A program made the position numbers and the translations under genes. From the NCBI RefSeq assembly GCF_040545875.1, contig NZ_JBEPMR010000018.1: 64,000 nucleotides of DNA; one strand, written 5' to 3'. Under the pieces are notes generated by a model, which made no database searches, was not told the DNA's origin, and was given only the letters and a program-made list of their open reading frames with translations. Source of the DNA: Faecalicatena_A orotica. GTDB taxonomy: Bacteria > Bacillota > Clostridia > Lachnospirales > Lachnospiraceae. Within the stretch, counting starts at the first letter, position 1. Each line of letters begins with the position of its first letter. Shown here piece by piece: positions 32,454 through 41,138 of the stretch.

Positions 32454-34361
32454 ATGTTAAATACAGAAAAAATACTTGAATTTGATAAGATAAAAAACAA
32501 GTTGTCAGAATTTGCATACACGGAGAAAGCAAAACTGGAAATTAAAAACCTGGCCCCATACCTGTCAGAACTGGAAGTCAGAAAGAAACTCAGAGAAACG
32601 ACAGAAGCCAGAACGATGATAGAAAAGTGTGGAAATCCGCCGGCAACAGCGCTTCAGGGAATCGAAAGCATGATTGAGATTGCGGGAAAGGGCGGCTGCC
32701 TGACTCCCGAACAGCTTGAGATTGTGGCATCCACACTGACTTCAGTGAGAAGATTGAAGGATTATCTGAACCGGTGTAAAATGTATGAGATAGGACTGGC
32801 CTATTATGAAGAGAATCTGGAATCTCTGGATGATATATATGAAGAACTGAGCGCGAAGATCAGAGGAGGGAGAGTCGATGACTATGCCTCAAAAACCCTA
32901 AAATCCCTGAGGGAGGCAATTGACAAAACAGATGCAAAAATGCATGAAAAGGCAGATGCAGCTATCAGGGCAAATAAATCTTACGTGTCAGATAATTTTA
33001 GCACGATGCGAAACGGCCACATCTGTATTCCTGTCAAAAAGGAGTATAAGTTCAAAGTCAGTGGTTCCGTACTGGATAAGTCGTCGACGGGCAGTACGCT
33101 GTTTATAGAACCCGCTTCTGTGGGAAAACTTTATGATGAATTGCAGGAGCTGCGCATTGATGAGGAAAATGAAGAAATAAAAATTCTATATACACTGACG
33201 GGGATGCTGTCAGATAAAGAGGAGATAATCCGCAGGAATAACCAGACAGTGGAAAAGTTGGACTTCATTTTTGCAAAGGCGAAACTAAGTCTGGAATACG
33301 ACGGTATAAAACCTGAGATTAATACAGGGCGGTACATCCGGCTAAAGAATGCCCGCCATCCGCTGATGGACAGAAAGATCAATGTGCCGCTGAATTTTGA
33401 GATAGGTGGACGTTTGGTTGATGAGCAGGAAGTGAGGGGTGTGATCATTACCGGGCCGAATACAGGCGGAAAGACTGTGGCGATCAAGACCGTGGCACTG
33501 AACTGCATGATGGCGCAGTGCGGGCTGCATACGGCCTGCGAAGAGGCAGACATCTGTATGAATAATGCCATACTGTGTGATATCGGGGACGGGCAGAATC
33601 TGTCTGAGAATCTTTCTACTTTTTCTGCCCATATCAGGAATGTGATGGATATTTTGAAACAGGCCGGACGGGAAAGTCTGGTCATAATGGATGAACTTGG
33701 CTCCGGTACAGATCCGGCGGAGGGCATGGGGATTGCAGTTGCGATTTTGGAAGAACTGAGAAAAAGCGGTGCTCTGTTCCTTGTTACGACACATTATCCG
33801 GAGGTAAAGGACTATGCCGGCAAGACTCCGGGTATCATCAATGCAAGGATGACCTTTGACAAGGAAAGCCTGCGGCCCCTGTATCAAATGGTAATCGGGG
33901 AGGCCGGAGAAAGCTGTGCCTTCTATATTGCAGAGAAACTGGGAATGCCGAAATATATGCTGGAGAATGCAGCACGGGCGGCCTACGGAAAGGATATGCT
34001 TAGAAGCGGGGAAGAACAGAAGTTAGAGAAGGCACCGCAGCCTAAGATCCAGAGGAAGAAAAGTGTTAGAAAGCAGACAGATGCATTGAAATTTCAGGTT
34101 GGAGACAGCGTAATGGTTATGCCTGACCGCAAGATTGGTATCGTGTGCCAAACCGCGAATGAAAAAGGCGTACTCAGAATACAGATGCGGGACAAGAAAA
34201 TATGGATGAACCATAAACGGGTAAAACTCCATGTTCCGGCGGACCAGCTGTATCCTGAGGATTATGATTTTTCCATTATCTTTGACAGCGTGGAAAAAAG
34301 AAAAGCGGAACATGATATGTCGAGAAAGTATACGGATCAGACAATCATGATGGAAGAATAA
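32454..34361 (+). CDS. MutS2-like ATPase lacking the Smr domain
   Basis: A 635-residue relative of MutS2/RqcU, the ATPase that splits collided ribosomes and was first described as a recombination suppressor. It has the helical core (about 1-290), then the ABC-type ATPase with Walker A GPNTGGKT (334-341), a STFSAHIRN signature, Walker B VIMDELGSGTDPAEG (Asp413, Glu414) and TTHYPEVK switch. A KOW-like domain follows (FQVGDSVMV near 545). MutS2 proper has about 785 residues and ends in an Smr nuclease domain, which is absent here. AAAGGAG precedes the ATG. The leader-peptide attenuator upstream suggests induction by translation stress. Confidence 0.85.
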   Translation: MLNTEKILEFDKIKNKLSEFAYTEKAKLEIKNLAPYLSELEVRKKLRETTEARTMIEKCGNPPATALQGIESMIEIAGKGGCLTPEQLEIVASTLTSVRRLKDYLNRCKMYEIGLAYYEENLESLDDIYEELSAKIRGGRVDDYASKTLKSLREAIDKTDAKMHEKADAAIRANKSYVSDNFSTMRNGHICIPVKKEYKFKVSGSVLDKSSTGSTLFIEPASVGKLYDELQELRIDEENEEIKILYTLTGMLSDKEEIIRRNNQTVEKLDFIFAKAKLSLEYDGIKPEINTGRYIRLKNARHPLMDRKINVPLNFEIGGRLVDEQEVRGVIITGPNTGGKTVAIKTVALNCMMAQCGLHTACEEADICMNNAILCDIGDGQNLSENLSTFSAHIRNVMDILKQAGRESLVIMDELGSGTDPAEGMGIAVAILEELRKSGALFLVTTHYPEVKDYAGKTPGIINARMTFDKESLRPLYQMVIGEAGESCAFYIAEKLGMPKYMLENAARAAYGKDMLRSGEEQKLEKAPQPKIQRKKSVRKQTDALKFQVGDSVMVMPDRKIGIVCQTANEKGVLRIQMRDKKIWMNHKRVKLHVPADQLYPEDYDFSIIFDSVEKRKAEHDMSRKYTDQTIMMEE

Positions 34362-34406
34362 ATTTATGGAAAGAAGTCTATGAAAAAATTAAAGAGAGGA
34401 ACAGAT

Positions 34407-35015
34407 ATGAGGCTGAGATTAGAGGAAGAAAAAGATTATGAAGAGGTTGAGAACCTGACAAGAGAAGCTTTCTGGAACGTGTATAGTCCCGGGTGCAGTG
34501 AGCATTTAGTCCTTCATAAACTGAGAGGCCAGAAGTCTTTTGTGAAAGAGCTGGATTATGTTGCGGAGGATGAAGGAAAGATTGTCGGGAATATTGTATA
34601 TAGCAGAATGTTCCGCGGCGGGGAAATGTGCGATGATATCATTGCATTCGGCCCGGTCAGTGTCCATCCCGATTATCAGAAAAAGGGGATTGGGAAAGCA
34701 TTGATCCAGACAACAATGGAAAAGGCGAAAAAATTAGGCTTCCGGGCAGTCATAATTACCGGGAACCCGGATTATTACGGAAGGTTTGGGTTTCGTGCGG
34801 CGGCAGGTCACGGAATTTACCTGCCGGAAATGAATCCGGGGGAAGAGGCTGAATTCTTCATGGCAAAGGAACTGGAGGAAGGATATCTGCAGAAACATTC
34901 CGGGGTTTTGGAGTTTGACAGCTGTTTCGAGGTTGAACCGGCTGAATTAGAGCTGTTTGAAAAAAAGTTTCCTGCAAAACGGAAGCGGGATAAAAAGGAA
35001 GGAGATCTTATATAA
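34407..35015 (+). CDS. GNAT-family N-acetyltransferase
   Basis: A 202-residue acetyl-CoA-dependent acetyltransferase. The acetyl-CoA site is VSVHPDYQKKGIGKALIQTTM (about 84-104, quoted by its core QKKGIGKAL), followed by ITGNPDYYGRFGF, typical of the YhbS-like branch. The start at ATG 34407 follows AGAGGAAC; ATG 34380 is an alternative. The gene is 46 bases after the MutS2-like gene and may be co-transcribed. Substrate unknown. Confidence 0.87.
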   Translation: MRLRLEEEKDYEEVENLTREAFWNVYSPGCSEHLVLHKLRGQKSFVKELDYVAEDEGKIVGNIVYSRMFRGGEMCDDIIAFGPVSVHPDYQKKGIGKALIQTTMEKAKKLGFRAVIITGNPDYYGRFGFRAAAGHGIYLPEMNPGEEAEFFMAKELEEGYLQKHSGVLEFDSCFEVEPAELELFEKKFPAKRKRDKKEGDLI

Positions 35016-35078
35016 TAAATGCTTGACTCTTACCTTACGGGAGGATATACGATGTTTCCTGTAAGGAGGAATGAAAGC

Positions 35079-35801
35079 ATGAAATTATGTATGGAAGTGA
35101 ACCAACTCACAAAATCATTTAGGGGCAGGACTGTTGTAGATCATCTGTCTTTCCGGGTGAAGGAACAGGAAGTATTTGGCCTGCTCGGGCCGAATGGAGC
35201 GGGAAAAAGTACGACGATTGAGACTGTGCTTGGCTTAAAGAAAGCTGACAGTGGGACGGCCGAGGTTCTGGGGTGTGACCCGGTCAAAAAAAGACGGGAG
35301 ATCTTTGAACGCATTGGAGTCCAACTGCAGTCTTCTCATTATCAGAACTATATCCGCGTCGGGGAGATCTGCGAGGAGATGTCGGTATTGTACAGTCACC
35401 CTGCTGACTATCACAAGCTTTTACGTCAGTTCAAGCTGGAACAGTTTGAGAAACAGCCGGTGGATAAGCTGTCCGGCGGAGAACGGCAAAAACTGTCGGT
35501 AGTGCTGGCGCTGATTCCAAATCCGGAACTGGTATTTCTGGATGAACTGACAACCGGGCTTGATACCGAGGCGCGCAGGGAAGTTTGGCAGACATTAAAG
35601 GCGCTGAAAGAGAAAGGAACTACCATATTTCTGACGACACATTATATGGAAGAGGCAGAAAGCCTGTGTGACAGAATCCTGCTGATTAAGGATGGGAAGA
35701 AAGTCACGCAGGGGACGGTCAAAGAGGTTGTTGACGACAGTCCCTTCGATAATCTGGAGGATGCGTATCTATGGCATATGAGAGGGGAGGAGAGAGCATG
35801 A
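35079..35801 (+). CDS. ABC transporter ATP-binding protein
   Basis: A 240-residue ATPase of the drug/peptide exporter (CcmA-like) type. Walker A LGPNGAGKST (about 40-49), a Q-loop LQSSHYQN, signature LSGGERQKLS (about 135), Walker B LVFLDELTTGLD and the H-loop TTHYME are all present. AAGGAGG lies nine bases before ATG 35079. It overlaps the permease gene by ATGA, so the two form one exporter, probably of a toxic compound given the MerR-type regulator downstream. Confidence 0.93.
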   Translation: MKLCMEVNQLTKSFRGRTVVDHLSFRVKEQEVFGLLGPNGAGKSTTIETVLGLKKADSGTAEVLGCDPVKKRREIFERIGVQLQSSHYQNYIRVGEICEEMSVLYSHPADYHKLLRQFKLEQFEKQPVDKLSGGERQKLSVVLALIPNPELVFLDELTTGLDTEARREVWQTLKALKEKGTTIFLTTHYMEEAESLCDRILLIKDGKKVTQGTVKEVVDDSPFDNLEDAYLWHMRGEERA

Positions 35802-36538
35802 AACGTTTCTGGACCTTATATAAAGTAGAACAGAAACTAGGACTGAGATGTCCAGATATGCTGATTTTCGGCGTGGGCATGCCTGTGGGAGTTCTTGTTT
35901 TGATCGCAGTGGTAGCAGGAAACAAGACGGCAGGAGGCAGCAGCTATACGTTTCTCCAGAGCGCATTCGCATCTCTGATGGCTGTAGGGATCTGTGCAAG
36001 CGCATTTATGGGGATTCCCCTTACTGTTGCGGACTATCGGGATAAGAAGATTTTAAAACATTTTTTTGTCACACCATGTACACCGATGACGCTTATGAGT
36101 GCGATCGTGGCCTGCTCTGTTGCAACGGCGGTTCTTTCCGGGATTGCAGTATCTGTTGTAGCGGCATTTGTGTTTCAATACAGGATGAAAGGCAGCCCAT
36201 TCCTGTTTATATGCTCCTATCTGCTGGTGATGACGGCCATGTATAGTATCGGCGTATTTCTGGCGGGACTGTGCAAAAGTGTAAAGATGGCAAATGTAAT
36301 TACGACTGCAGTGTACTTCCCAATGCTGTTTTTATCAGGCGCGACAATTCCTTTCGAGTTGTTCCCGAAAGGGATGCAGACAGTGGCATCTGTTCTGCCA
36401 CTGACTCAGGGGATTAAGCTCATGAAACAGATTTCAATGGGAGATCCGGTTGAAAATGCGGCAGGAATTATTATTTTGATGATTGCTATCACAGTAATCT
36501 GCAGTTTATTGTCAAAATTCACTTTCCGATGGGAATAA
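35798..36538 (+). CDS. ABC-2 type transporter permease
   Basis: A 246-residue integral membrane protein with about six helices. The LxxFxPLTxGIKLMKQ stretch (about 200-215) and the FLSGATIPFELFP loop are typical of ABC-2 permeases. It starts inside the ATPase stop codon and forms the membrane half of that exporter. Substrate cannot be read. Confidence 0.92.
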   Translation: MKRFWTLYKVEQKLGLRCPDMLIFGVGMPVGVLVLIAVVAGNKTAGGSSYTFLQSAFASLMAVGICASAFMGIPLTVADYRDKKILKHFFVTPCTPMTLMSAIVACSVATAVLSGIAVSVVAAFVFQYRMKGSPFLFICSYLLVMTAMYSIGVFLAGLCKSVKMANVITTAVYFPMLFLSGATIPFELFPKGMQTVASVLPLTQGIKLMKQISMGDPVENAAGIIILMIAITVICSLLSKFTFRWE

Positions 36539-36631
36539 AGTGGAGAATATCAGAAGAGAATGTGGATAACATAAAAAAGCCGGCGGCCTGTGTATGACTG
36601 CACAGGTCCCGGCCACAGGAGGGCGAGAGAA

Positions 36632-37474
36632 TTGAGGAAAGATCATACATGTGAAAAAGTACCGAGTAAACTGTATAAGATCGGGATGTTTGCGGGGATG
36701 AACCATGTAACGGTGAAAGCGCTGCGTCATTATGACGAGCAGGGCTTGCTGGCCCCGGCTTATGTAGATCAGGAGAGCGGATACCGTTATTATACCGCAG
36801 GGCAGCTGCCGGTTATCCACCAGATTCTGGCACTGAGGAATATGGGATTTTCTCTGGAAGAAATAAAGGCGGTGCAGAACGGTGCATCTGAGCGGAAATT
36901 ACTGCTCGCCAAGAAGCAGCAGATTCTGAGTGAAATAGCAGAGAAAACGGCTAAGCTTGCACAGGTAGAATGCTATCTCGCAGAAGACAAAATAGACACA
37001 AATTATCATGTGCTGATAAAAGAACTGCCGGAGGTCATTGTTGCTTCTATGCGGACGGTTATGCCTGATTATGACACAATGTTCGATATCTTTCCCGGAA
37101 TGGGACAGGAGATGGAACGGCTAGGTTGTGTCTGTGCAGAGCCGGAGTACTGTTTTTCGATCTATCATGACGGCGGGTACAGGGAAGAAGACATAGACAT
37201 AGAAATCTGTGAGGCTGTTGTTGAACAAAAGTTGGATTCTGAGATGATTCAATTCAAGGTACTCCCGAAAATCGAGAAGGCGGCCTGCCTGCTGCATAAA
37301 GGGCCATATGAAGGTTTCCCGGAGGCATATGGCGCTGTCATCAGGTTTGTAGAGGAAAACGGGTATGAAATATGTGGAAATCCGCGGGAATCTTATATTG
37401 ACGGAATCTGGAATAAAGATTCCGAGGAGGAGTGGCTTTCGGAGATACAGTTTCCGGTCAGGGAGATCCGGTAA
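36632..37474 (+). CDS. MerR-family regulator with GyrI-like ligand-binding domain
   Basis: A 280-residue BmrR-type regulator. The N-terminal MerR helix-turn-helix (KIGMFAGMNHVTVKALRHYDEQGLL, quoted by its ends, about 12-37) and GYRYYT wing are followed by a coiled coil. The C-terminal GyrI-like multidrug-binding domain (about 125-280) ends with GIWNKDSEEEWLSEIQFPV. AGGAGGG lies eight bases before a TTG at 36632, which I take as the start; an in-frame GTG at 36590 lacks a site. It lies just downstream of the ABC exporter and probably controls it in response to a hydrophobic drug. Confidence 0.87.
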   Translation: MRKDHTCEKVPSKLYKIGMFAGMNHVTVKALRHYDEQGLLAPAYVDQESGYRYYTAGQLPVIHQILALRNMGFSLEEIKAVQNGASERKLLLAKKQQILSEIAEKTAKLAQVECYLAEDKIDTNYHVLIKELPEVIVASMRTVMPDYDTMFDIFPGMGQEMERLGCVCAEPEYCFSIYHDGGYREEDIDIEICEAVVEQKLDSEMIQFKVLPKIEKAACLLHKGPYEGFPEAYGAVIRFVEENGYEICGNPRESYIDGIWNKDSEEEWLSEIQFPVREIR

Positions 37475-37569
37475 ACAACAAATATACAGAACAATGAAAA
37501 GCCTTTTTCAACGCACCATTTATATAGAAGAAACAGGATAAAATAATAGAACTTTTGAATGGGCTTGGT

Positions 37570-37614
37570 ATACCGTTATAGTCTGCGCCTTTGGGGCGTA
37601 CTCTATAGCGGTAT
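37570..37614 (+). other. large stem-loop in the gap before the capsule locus
   Basis: ATACCGTTATAG (37570-37581) pairs with CTATAGCGGTAT (37603-37614) with one G-U, and CGCC/GGCG pairs inside. No T-run follows. It may end the MerR transcript or be part of a structured leader. The rest of 37475-37757 holds only the promoter listed next. Confidence 0.4.
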
Positions 37615-37691
37615 TTGTCATCAGAGGCAGAAATCTGTAGTAAAAAAATGTGTTTTTATGGTAGTTTTATGCCGGATTTATTGATTGCTGG

Positions 37692-37720
37692 TTGTTTTTT
37701 GACTTCTCCTGTGCTAGAAT
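37692..37720 (+). promoter_or_regulatory. promoter of the wzz-srtB-LCP operon
   Basis: TTGTTT (37692-37697) and TAGAAT (37715-37720) with 17-bp spacing, about 38 bases before the wzz start. Confidence 0.5.
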
Positions 37721-37757
37721 AGAACAGATTCTAGGGATAGTAGAGGAGATTTTAACA

Positions 37758-38537
37758 ATGGAAGAACAGTTAAGGGATGATGAGATAGAGATTGATTTAC
37801 TGGAAATATTCCACGCATTATGGAGGAAGGCATGGCTGATTATATTGTGCCTGATAGGAGGCGCTGTGATTGCAGGCGCAGCTACTAAGTTTTTAATGGT
37901 ACCTCAATATACCTCTTCCTCCATGATCTACATATTGACAAAGACGACAAGTGTAACATCCCTTGCAGATATACAGATGGGGACACAGCTGACGGTCGAT
38001 TTTGAGACACTGGCAACAAGCCGTCCTGTTGTAACTGCGGTAATTGACGAACTGAATCTGGACGCTACATATGAAGAGCTGGTTGGTACAATTACCATTA
38101 ATAATCCGGCAGATACACGTATTCTAAAGATCAGCGTGGAGAATCCGGACCCTGAGCTGGCAAAGGATATTGCTAATGCGATGGCTGATGCTACTGCTGA
38201 CCGGGTTGCCGAGGTAATGAGCACAGACAAGCCGAGTATCGTTGAAGATGCCGTTGTGTCTGAGAATCCTTCCAGCCCGTCCTTGAAAAAGAATATAGCA
38301 ATCGGAGGACTGCTTGCAGCATTTCTTGCAGCGGCAGTGATTATAGTAATGCTTCTTCTGGATGATACGCTTAAGACCGAAGAGGATATCAAGAAATATC
38401 TGGAGCTGAATACTCTGGCAATGATTCCATTGGAAGAAGGGGAATCTGCTGTTAAGAAGCAGCATATGGAGAAAAGCGGCCACGAGAAAAAGAAAAAGAG
38501 AAGGAAGTCCGGCGCTTCCCAGACTCATAAGAAATAG
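37758..38537 (+). CDS. Wzz/CpsC-type polysaccharide co-polymerase
   Basis: A 259-residue chain-length regulator of the Gram-positive Wzz family: short cytoplasmic N-terminus, TM1 (about 27-47), an extracellular domain, TM2 (about 175-197), and a lysine-rich cytoplasmic tail. Paired helices and the Pro-rich SENPSSPS stretch before TM2 are family features. It would work with the CpsD kinase at 42350 to set chain length. AGGAG precedes ATG 37758. It is separated from cpsB/cpsD by the sortase, LCP and surface-protein genes, which is not the usual order. Confidence 0.88.
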   Translation: MEEQLRDDEIEIDLLEIFHALWRKAWLIILCLIGGAVIAGAATKFLMVPQYTSSSMIYILTKTTSVTSLADIQMGTQLTVDFETLATSRPVVTAVIDELNLDATYEELVGTITINNPADTRILKISVENPDPELAKDIANAMADATADRVAEVMSTDKPSIVEDAVVSENPSSPSLKKNIAIGGLLAAFLAAAVIIVMLLLDDTLKTEEDIKKYLELNTLAMIPLEEGESAVKKQHMEKSGHEKKKKRRKSGASQTHKK

Positions 38538-38554
38538 GAGGAAGGGAACAGACA

Positions 38555-39343
38555 TTGAAAAAGACTACAAAAAGAATTTTAACAGTTGTTCTGGTTATCA
38601 TTGCAGCAGTATGTATTGCGTATATAGCGTATTATTTTGTTTCACAAAATAAAAAGGGCAAGGTCTATGATGAAGTGCAAAAGCAGGTGAATCTGGAACC
38701 GGAAAAGGAAGAGGAACCGGAAGCAAAAGACCCAGAGGCTCCTAAGGAAAAGAACCCTATTGATTTTAAGCAGCTTCAGGAAACGAATAAAGACATTTAT
38801 GCATGGATTACAGTTCCGGATACGAACATCAACTATCCAATCGTGCAGAGTTCCTGGGACAATACCTACTATCTCGACAATACGATTGATGGACAGGCAG
38901 GACTACCGGGTTCCATATATACCGAGAATTACAATGCGAAAGATTTTACTGATTTTAACACAATCATATATGGGCACGATATGAACGATGGAAGCATGTT
39001 CCAGAACTTACATAAGTATGAGGACGAGACATTTTTCAAAGAGCATTCAAAGGTGTATGTCTATACTCCGGAGAAGAAGCTTACTTATGAGATCTTCGAG
39101 GCCGTAGTCTATGATGACCGGCACATTCTGATGTCCTTTGATTTTACGCAGGATAATCAGAGGCAGGCATATTTAGATTCACTAAAAGCGGTCAGAAATC
39201 TGAACAGTAACTATAACGATGATGTACAGGTAGGACCCGACAGCCGAATCATAACAATGAGCACCTGTATTGCAACCCAGCCTGATAACAGATTAGTAGT
39301 AGGAGCTGTATTGACAGATGAGTACGAATATGAAGCACAATAA
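38555..39343 (+). CDS. class B sortase
   Basis: A 262-residue transpeptidase that would join sorted proteins to peptidoglycan or to other proteins. An N-terminal membrane anchor (about 9-29) and a Glu/Pro-rich linker precede the sortase barrel with the catalytic triad His141 (IIYGHDM), Cys238 (ITMSTC) and Arg246 (DNRLVVG). The N-terminal helices and length fit SrtB. The start codon is TTG with AGGAGGAAGGGAA upstream. Its 3' end overlaps the LCP gene by 26 bases. The only sorted protein in sight is encoded at 40457-41047. Confidence 0.9.
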   Translation: MKKTTKRILTVVLVIIAAVCIAYIAYYFVSQNKKGKVYDEVQKQVNLEPEKEEEPEAKDPEAPKEKNPIDFKQLQETNKDIYAWITVPDTNINYPIVQSSWDNTYYLDNTIDGQAGLPGSIYTENYNAKDFTDFNTIIYGHDMNDGSMFQNLHKYEDETFFKEHSKVYVYTPEKKLTYEIFEAVVYDDRHILMSFDFTQDNQRQAYLDSLKAVRNLNSNYNDDVQVGPDSRIITMSTCIATQPDNRLVVGAVLTDEYEYEAQ

Positions 39344-40403
39344 CAATAGGCGTCCGGAAAGTCCGAAGCGTAAGAGCGATATACAGCAGAGTCACAAAAA
39401 GAAGAATACCGGGTTTATTATTGGCATTATCATTGTCGTTATTCTGGTCGCAGTGGCTGGAACGCTGTTCTTCCTCCAGTCCAAGAAGAAAGAGCCTCAG
39501 GTTCAGGCAAAAGAAGGCACCGGGGAAACTGTGAAATCTGAAAGCCAGTCTTCCAGTGACAGTAAGACAATCAGCTATGAAGGACAGACTTATGAATACA
39601 ACAGGGATATTAAAACAGTCGTCTTTCTTGGGGTAGATAAAAAAGGTGATATGGGATATGCGGAACATATGGGGGACGGCGGTCAGGCTGACAGTATCAT
39701 ACTGATGGCCCTCAATGAGAAGGAACAGACTGTTAAGGTTTTCCAGATATCCAGAAATACAATGACAAATGTGGATGTATATTCCGAAAGAGGAGAATAT
39801 CTGACAACACAGAAAATGCAGATTGCCCTCCAGTACGCGTATGGTGACGGTGAGAAGAAGAGCAGCTGGCTTATGAAAAAAGCAGTATCCGACCTAATGT
39901 ACGGAGTCCCGGTTAGATCGTCCATCGCTATGAGCATTGATGGTATTTCAGCAATTACCACCCTGATGGGCGGCGTCGAGATCACAGTGCCGAAAGACTA
40001 TACCTATGTGGACAAGTCCTTTGAAAAGGGGAAGACACTTTCATTGAAAGGTGCGCTGGCAGAAAAGTATGTGCGGTACAGAGATATCACAGTCACCGGA
40101 AGTAATAATGACAGAATGGAAAGACAGACACAGTTTCTTATGGCGTTGGTATCGCAGTTAAAAAATGCATCACAGAAGGATACCGAGATTTATTCAAAAC
40201 TGATGACAGGTGCCAATCCATACTTCACAACAGACATGAGCGCTGATGAGATTATGGCGTTATCGAAATATGAGATAGACGGCGAGATTCAGACGATCCC
40301 GGGCGAAGAGAAGGCCGGTAAAGAACACGATGAGTTCTATACGAATGAAGCAGAATTAAAGGAAATTGTTGTCAAAACCTTTTACAAATTAAAAGATATA
40401 TGA
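39318..40403 (+). CDS. LytR-CpsA-Psr (LCP) family ligase
   Basis: A 361-residue membrane protein. A basic N-terminus (about 30 residues), one transmembrane helix (about 33-55) and a Ser-rich linker precede the LCP domain (about 95-300). LCP motifs seen are FLGVDKKG, ADSIILMALNEKEQTVKVFQISRNT (quoted by its ends) and VRYRDITVTGSNNDRMERQ. LCP enzymes transfer lipid-linked polymers such as capsule or teichoic acid to peptidoglycan, which fits the locus. It overlaps the end of srtB. ATG 39318 has AGGAG 13 bases upstream. Confidence 0.9.
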   Translation: MSTNMKHNNNRRPESPKRKSDIQQSHKKKNTGFIIGIIIVVILVAVAGTLFFLQSKKKEPQVQAKEGTGETVKSESQSSSDSKTISYEGQTYEYNRDIKTVVFLGVDKKGDMGYAEHMGDGGQADSIILMALNEKEQTVKVFQISRNTMTNVDVYSERGEYLTTQKMQIALQYAYGDGEKKSSWLMKKAVSDLMYGVPVRSSIAMSIDGISAITTLMGGVEITVPKDYTYVDKSFEKGKTLSLKGALAEKYVRYRDITVTGSNNDRMERQTQFLMALVSQLKNASQKDTEIYSKLMTGANPYFTTDMSADEIMALSKYEIDGEIQTIPGEEKAGKEHDEFYTNEAELKEIVVKTFYKLKDI

Positions 40404-40409
40404 TACAAT
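40381..40409 (+). promoter_or_regulatory. extended -10 promoter of the sorted surface protein
   Basis: TTTACA (40381-40386) and TACAAT (40404-40409) with 17-bp spacing and a TGA extended -10 element. It overlaps the LCP stop codon and would give strong separate expression of the next gene. Confidence 0.6.
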
Positions 40410-40456
40410 GTGTAAATGAACTAGATTAAATATATTTTACTTAGGAGGGACTAGTC

Positions 40457-41047
40457 ATGAAAACAAGTAGAATGAGAAAGTTAGTGGGAGTATTACTTTC
40501 AGCCACAATGCTCTTCACTATGACAATGGGCGTATTCGCAGCAGGAAGCCCATCCGCTGATTTCAAGAGCGGAACAAAGGCCGTTGACAAGAACGGTAAT
40601 GCAGTAACTGTAACATTTGCAGCTGCTACACAGACACCTGACGAAGGAACTATTAAAGCAGTGGTTCCGAACGGAACACTTGTATCTGCATTTGATTTAA
40701 CAGCACCTGACTGGGATTTTGAAAAAGACGGCGCTCTTACAATCACATTCCCGTTACCGGGAGCAACATCCAGCACAAAAGCAGCAATTCTTCACTTTGG
40801 TGAGAACGGCTGGGAAGATGTAACAACAAGTGTTGGTGACGGTGTGATTACTGCTACATTTACAAGCTTATCACCAGTAGCAGTTGTAGTTGATAACAGC
40901 ACATTAACAAACACAGGAAATGGAACAAGCAATGGAACATCACCAAAGACTGGTGAGTCTTCATTAGTTCTTACATTAGGTTTAATCGCAATGGCAGCAG
41001 TTGCTGGCGTTTACGGATTAAACAGAAAAAAAGCTTATAACAAATAA
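40457..41047 (+). CDS. secreted sortase-sorted surface protein (SPKTG motif)
   Basis: A 196-residue exported protein. Signal peptide (about 1-29, ending GVFAAG), a beta-rich extracellular domain of about 110 residues, a Thr/Asn/Gly-rich linker, then the sorting signal SPKTG (162-166), a hydrophobic helix (about 170-188) and a basic tail. The motif departs from LPxTG and fits a class B-type substrate; the srtB gene lies 1.1 kb upstream. AGGAGGG precedes the ATG and a strong terminator follows, so it is a compact, probably abundant transcript. The extracellular domain is not recognised; it could be a small wall-anchored adhesin or capsule-associated protein. Confidence 0.85.
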   Translation: MKTSRMRKLVGVLLSATMLFTMTMGVFAAGSPSADFKSGTKAVDKNGNAVTVTFAAATQTPDEGTIKAVVPNGTLVSAFDLTAPDWDFEKDGALTITFPLPGATSSTKAAILHFGENGWEDVTTSVGDGVITATFTSLSPVAVVVDNSTLTNTGNGTSNGTSPKTGESSLVLTLGLIAMAAVAGVYGLNRKKAYNK

Positions 41048-41098
41048 TACATACTTAATCAAGTATTATTAAATGGCTGAAAAACATAAGCGTATGAG

Positions 41099-41138
41099 AT
41101 CTCTTTCTGACCCGAACTGGTTGGAAAGAGATTTTTTT
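41099..41138 (+). terminator. strong intrinsic terminator after the surface protein
   Basis: ATCTCTTTC (41099-41107) pairs perfectly with GAAAGAGAT (41124-41132), followed by seven T. Confidence 0.93.
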
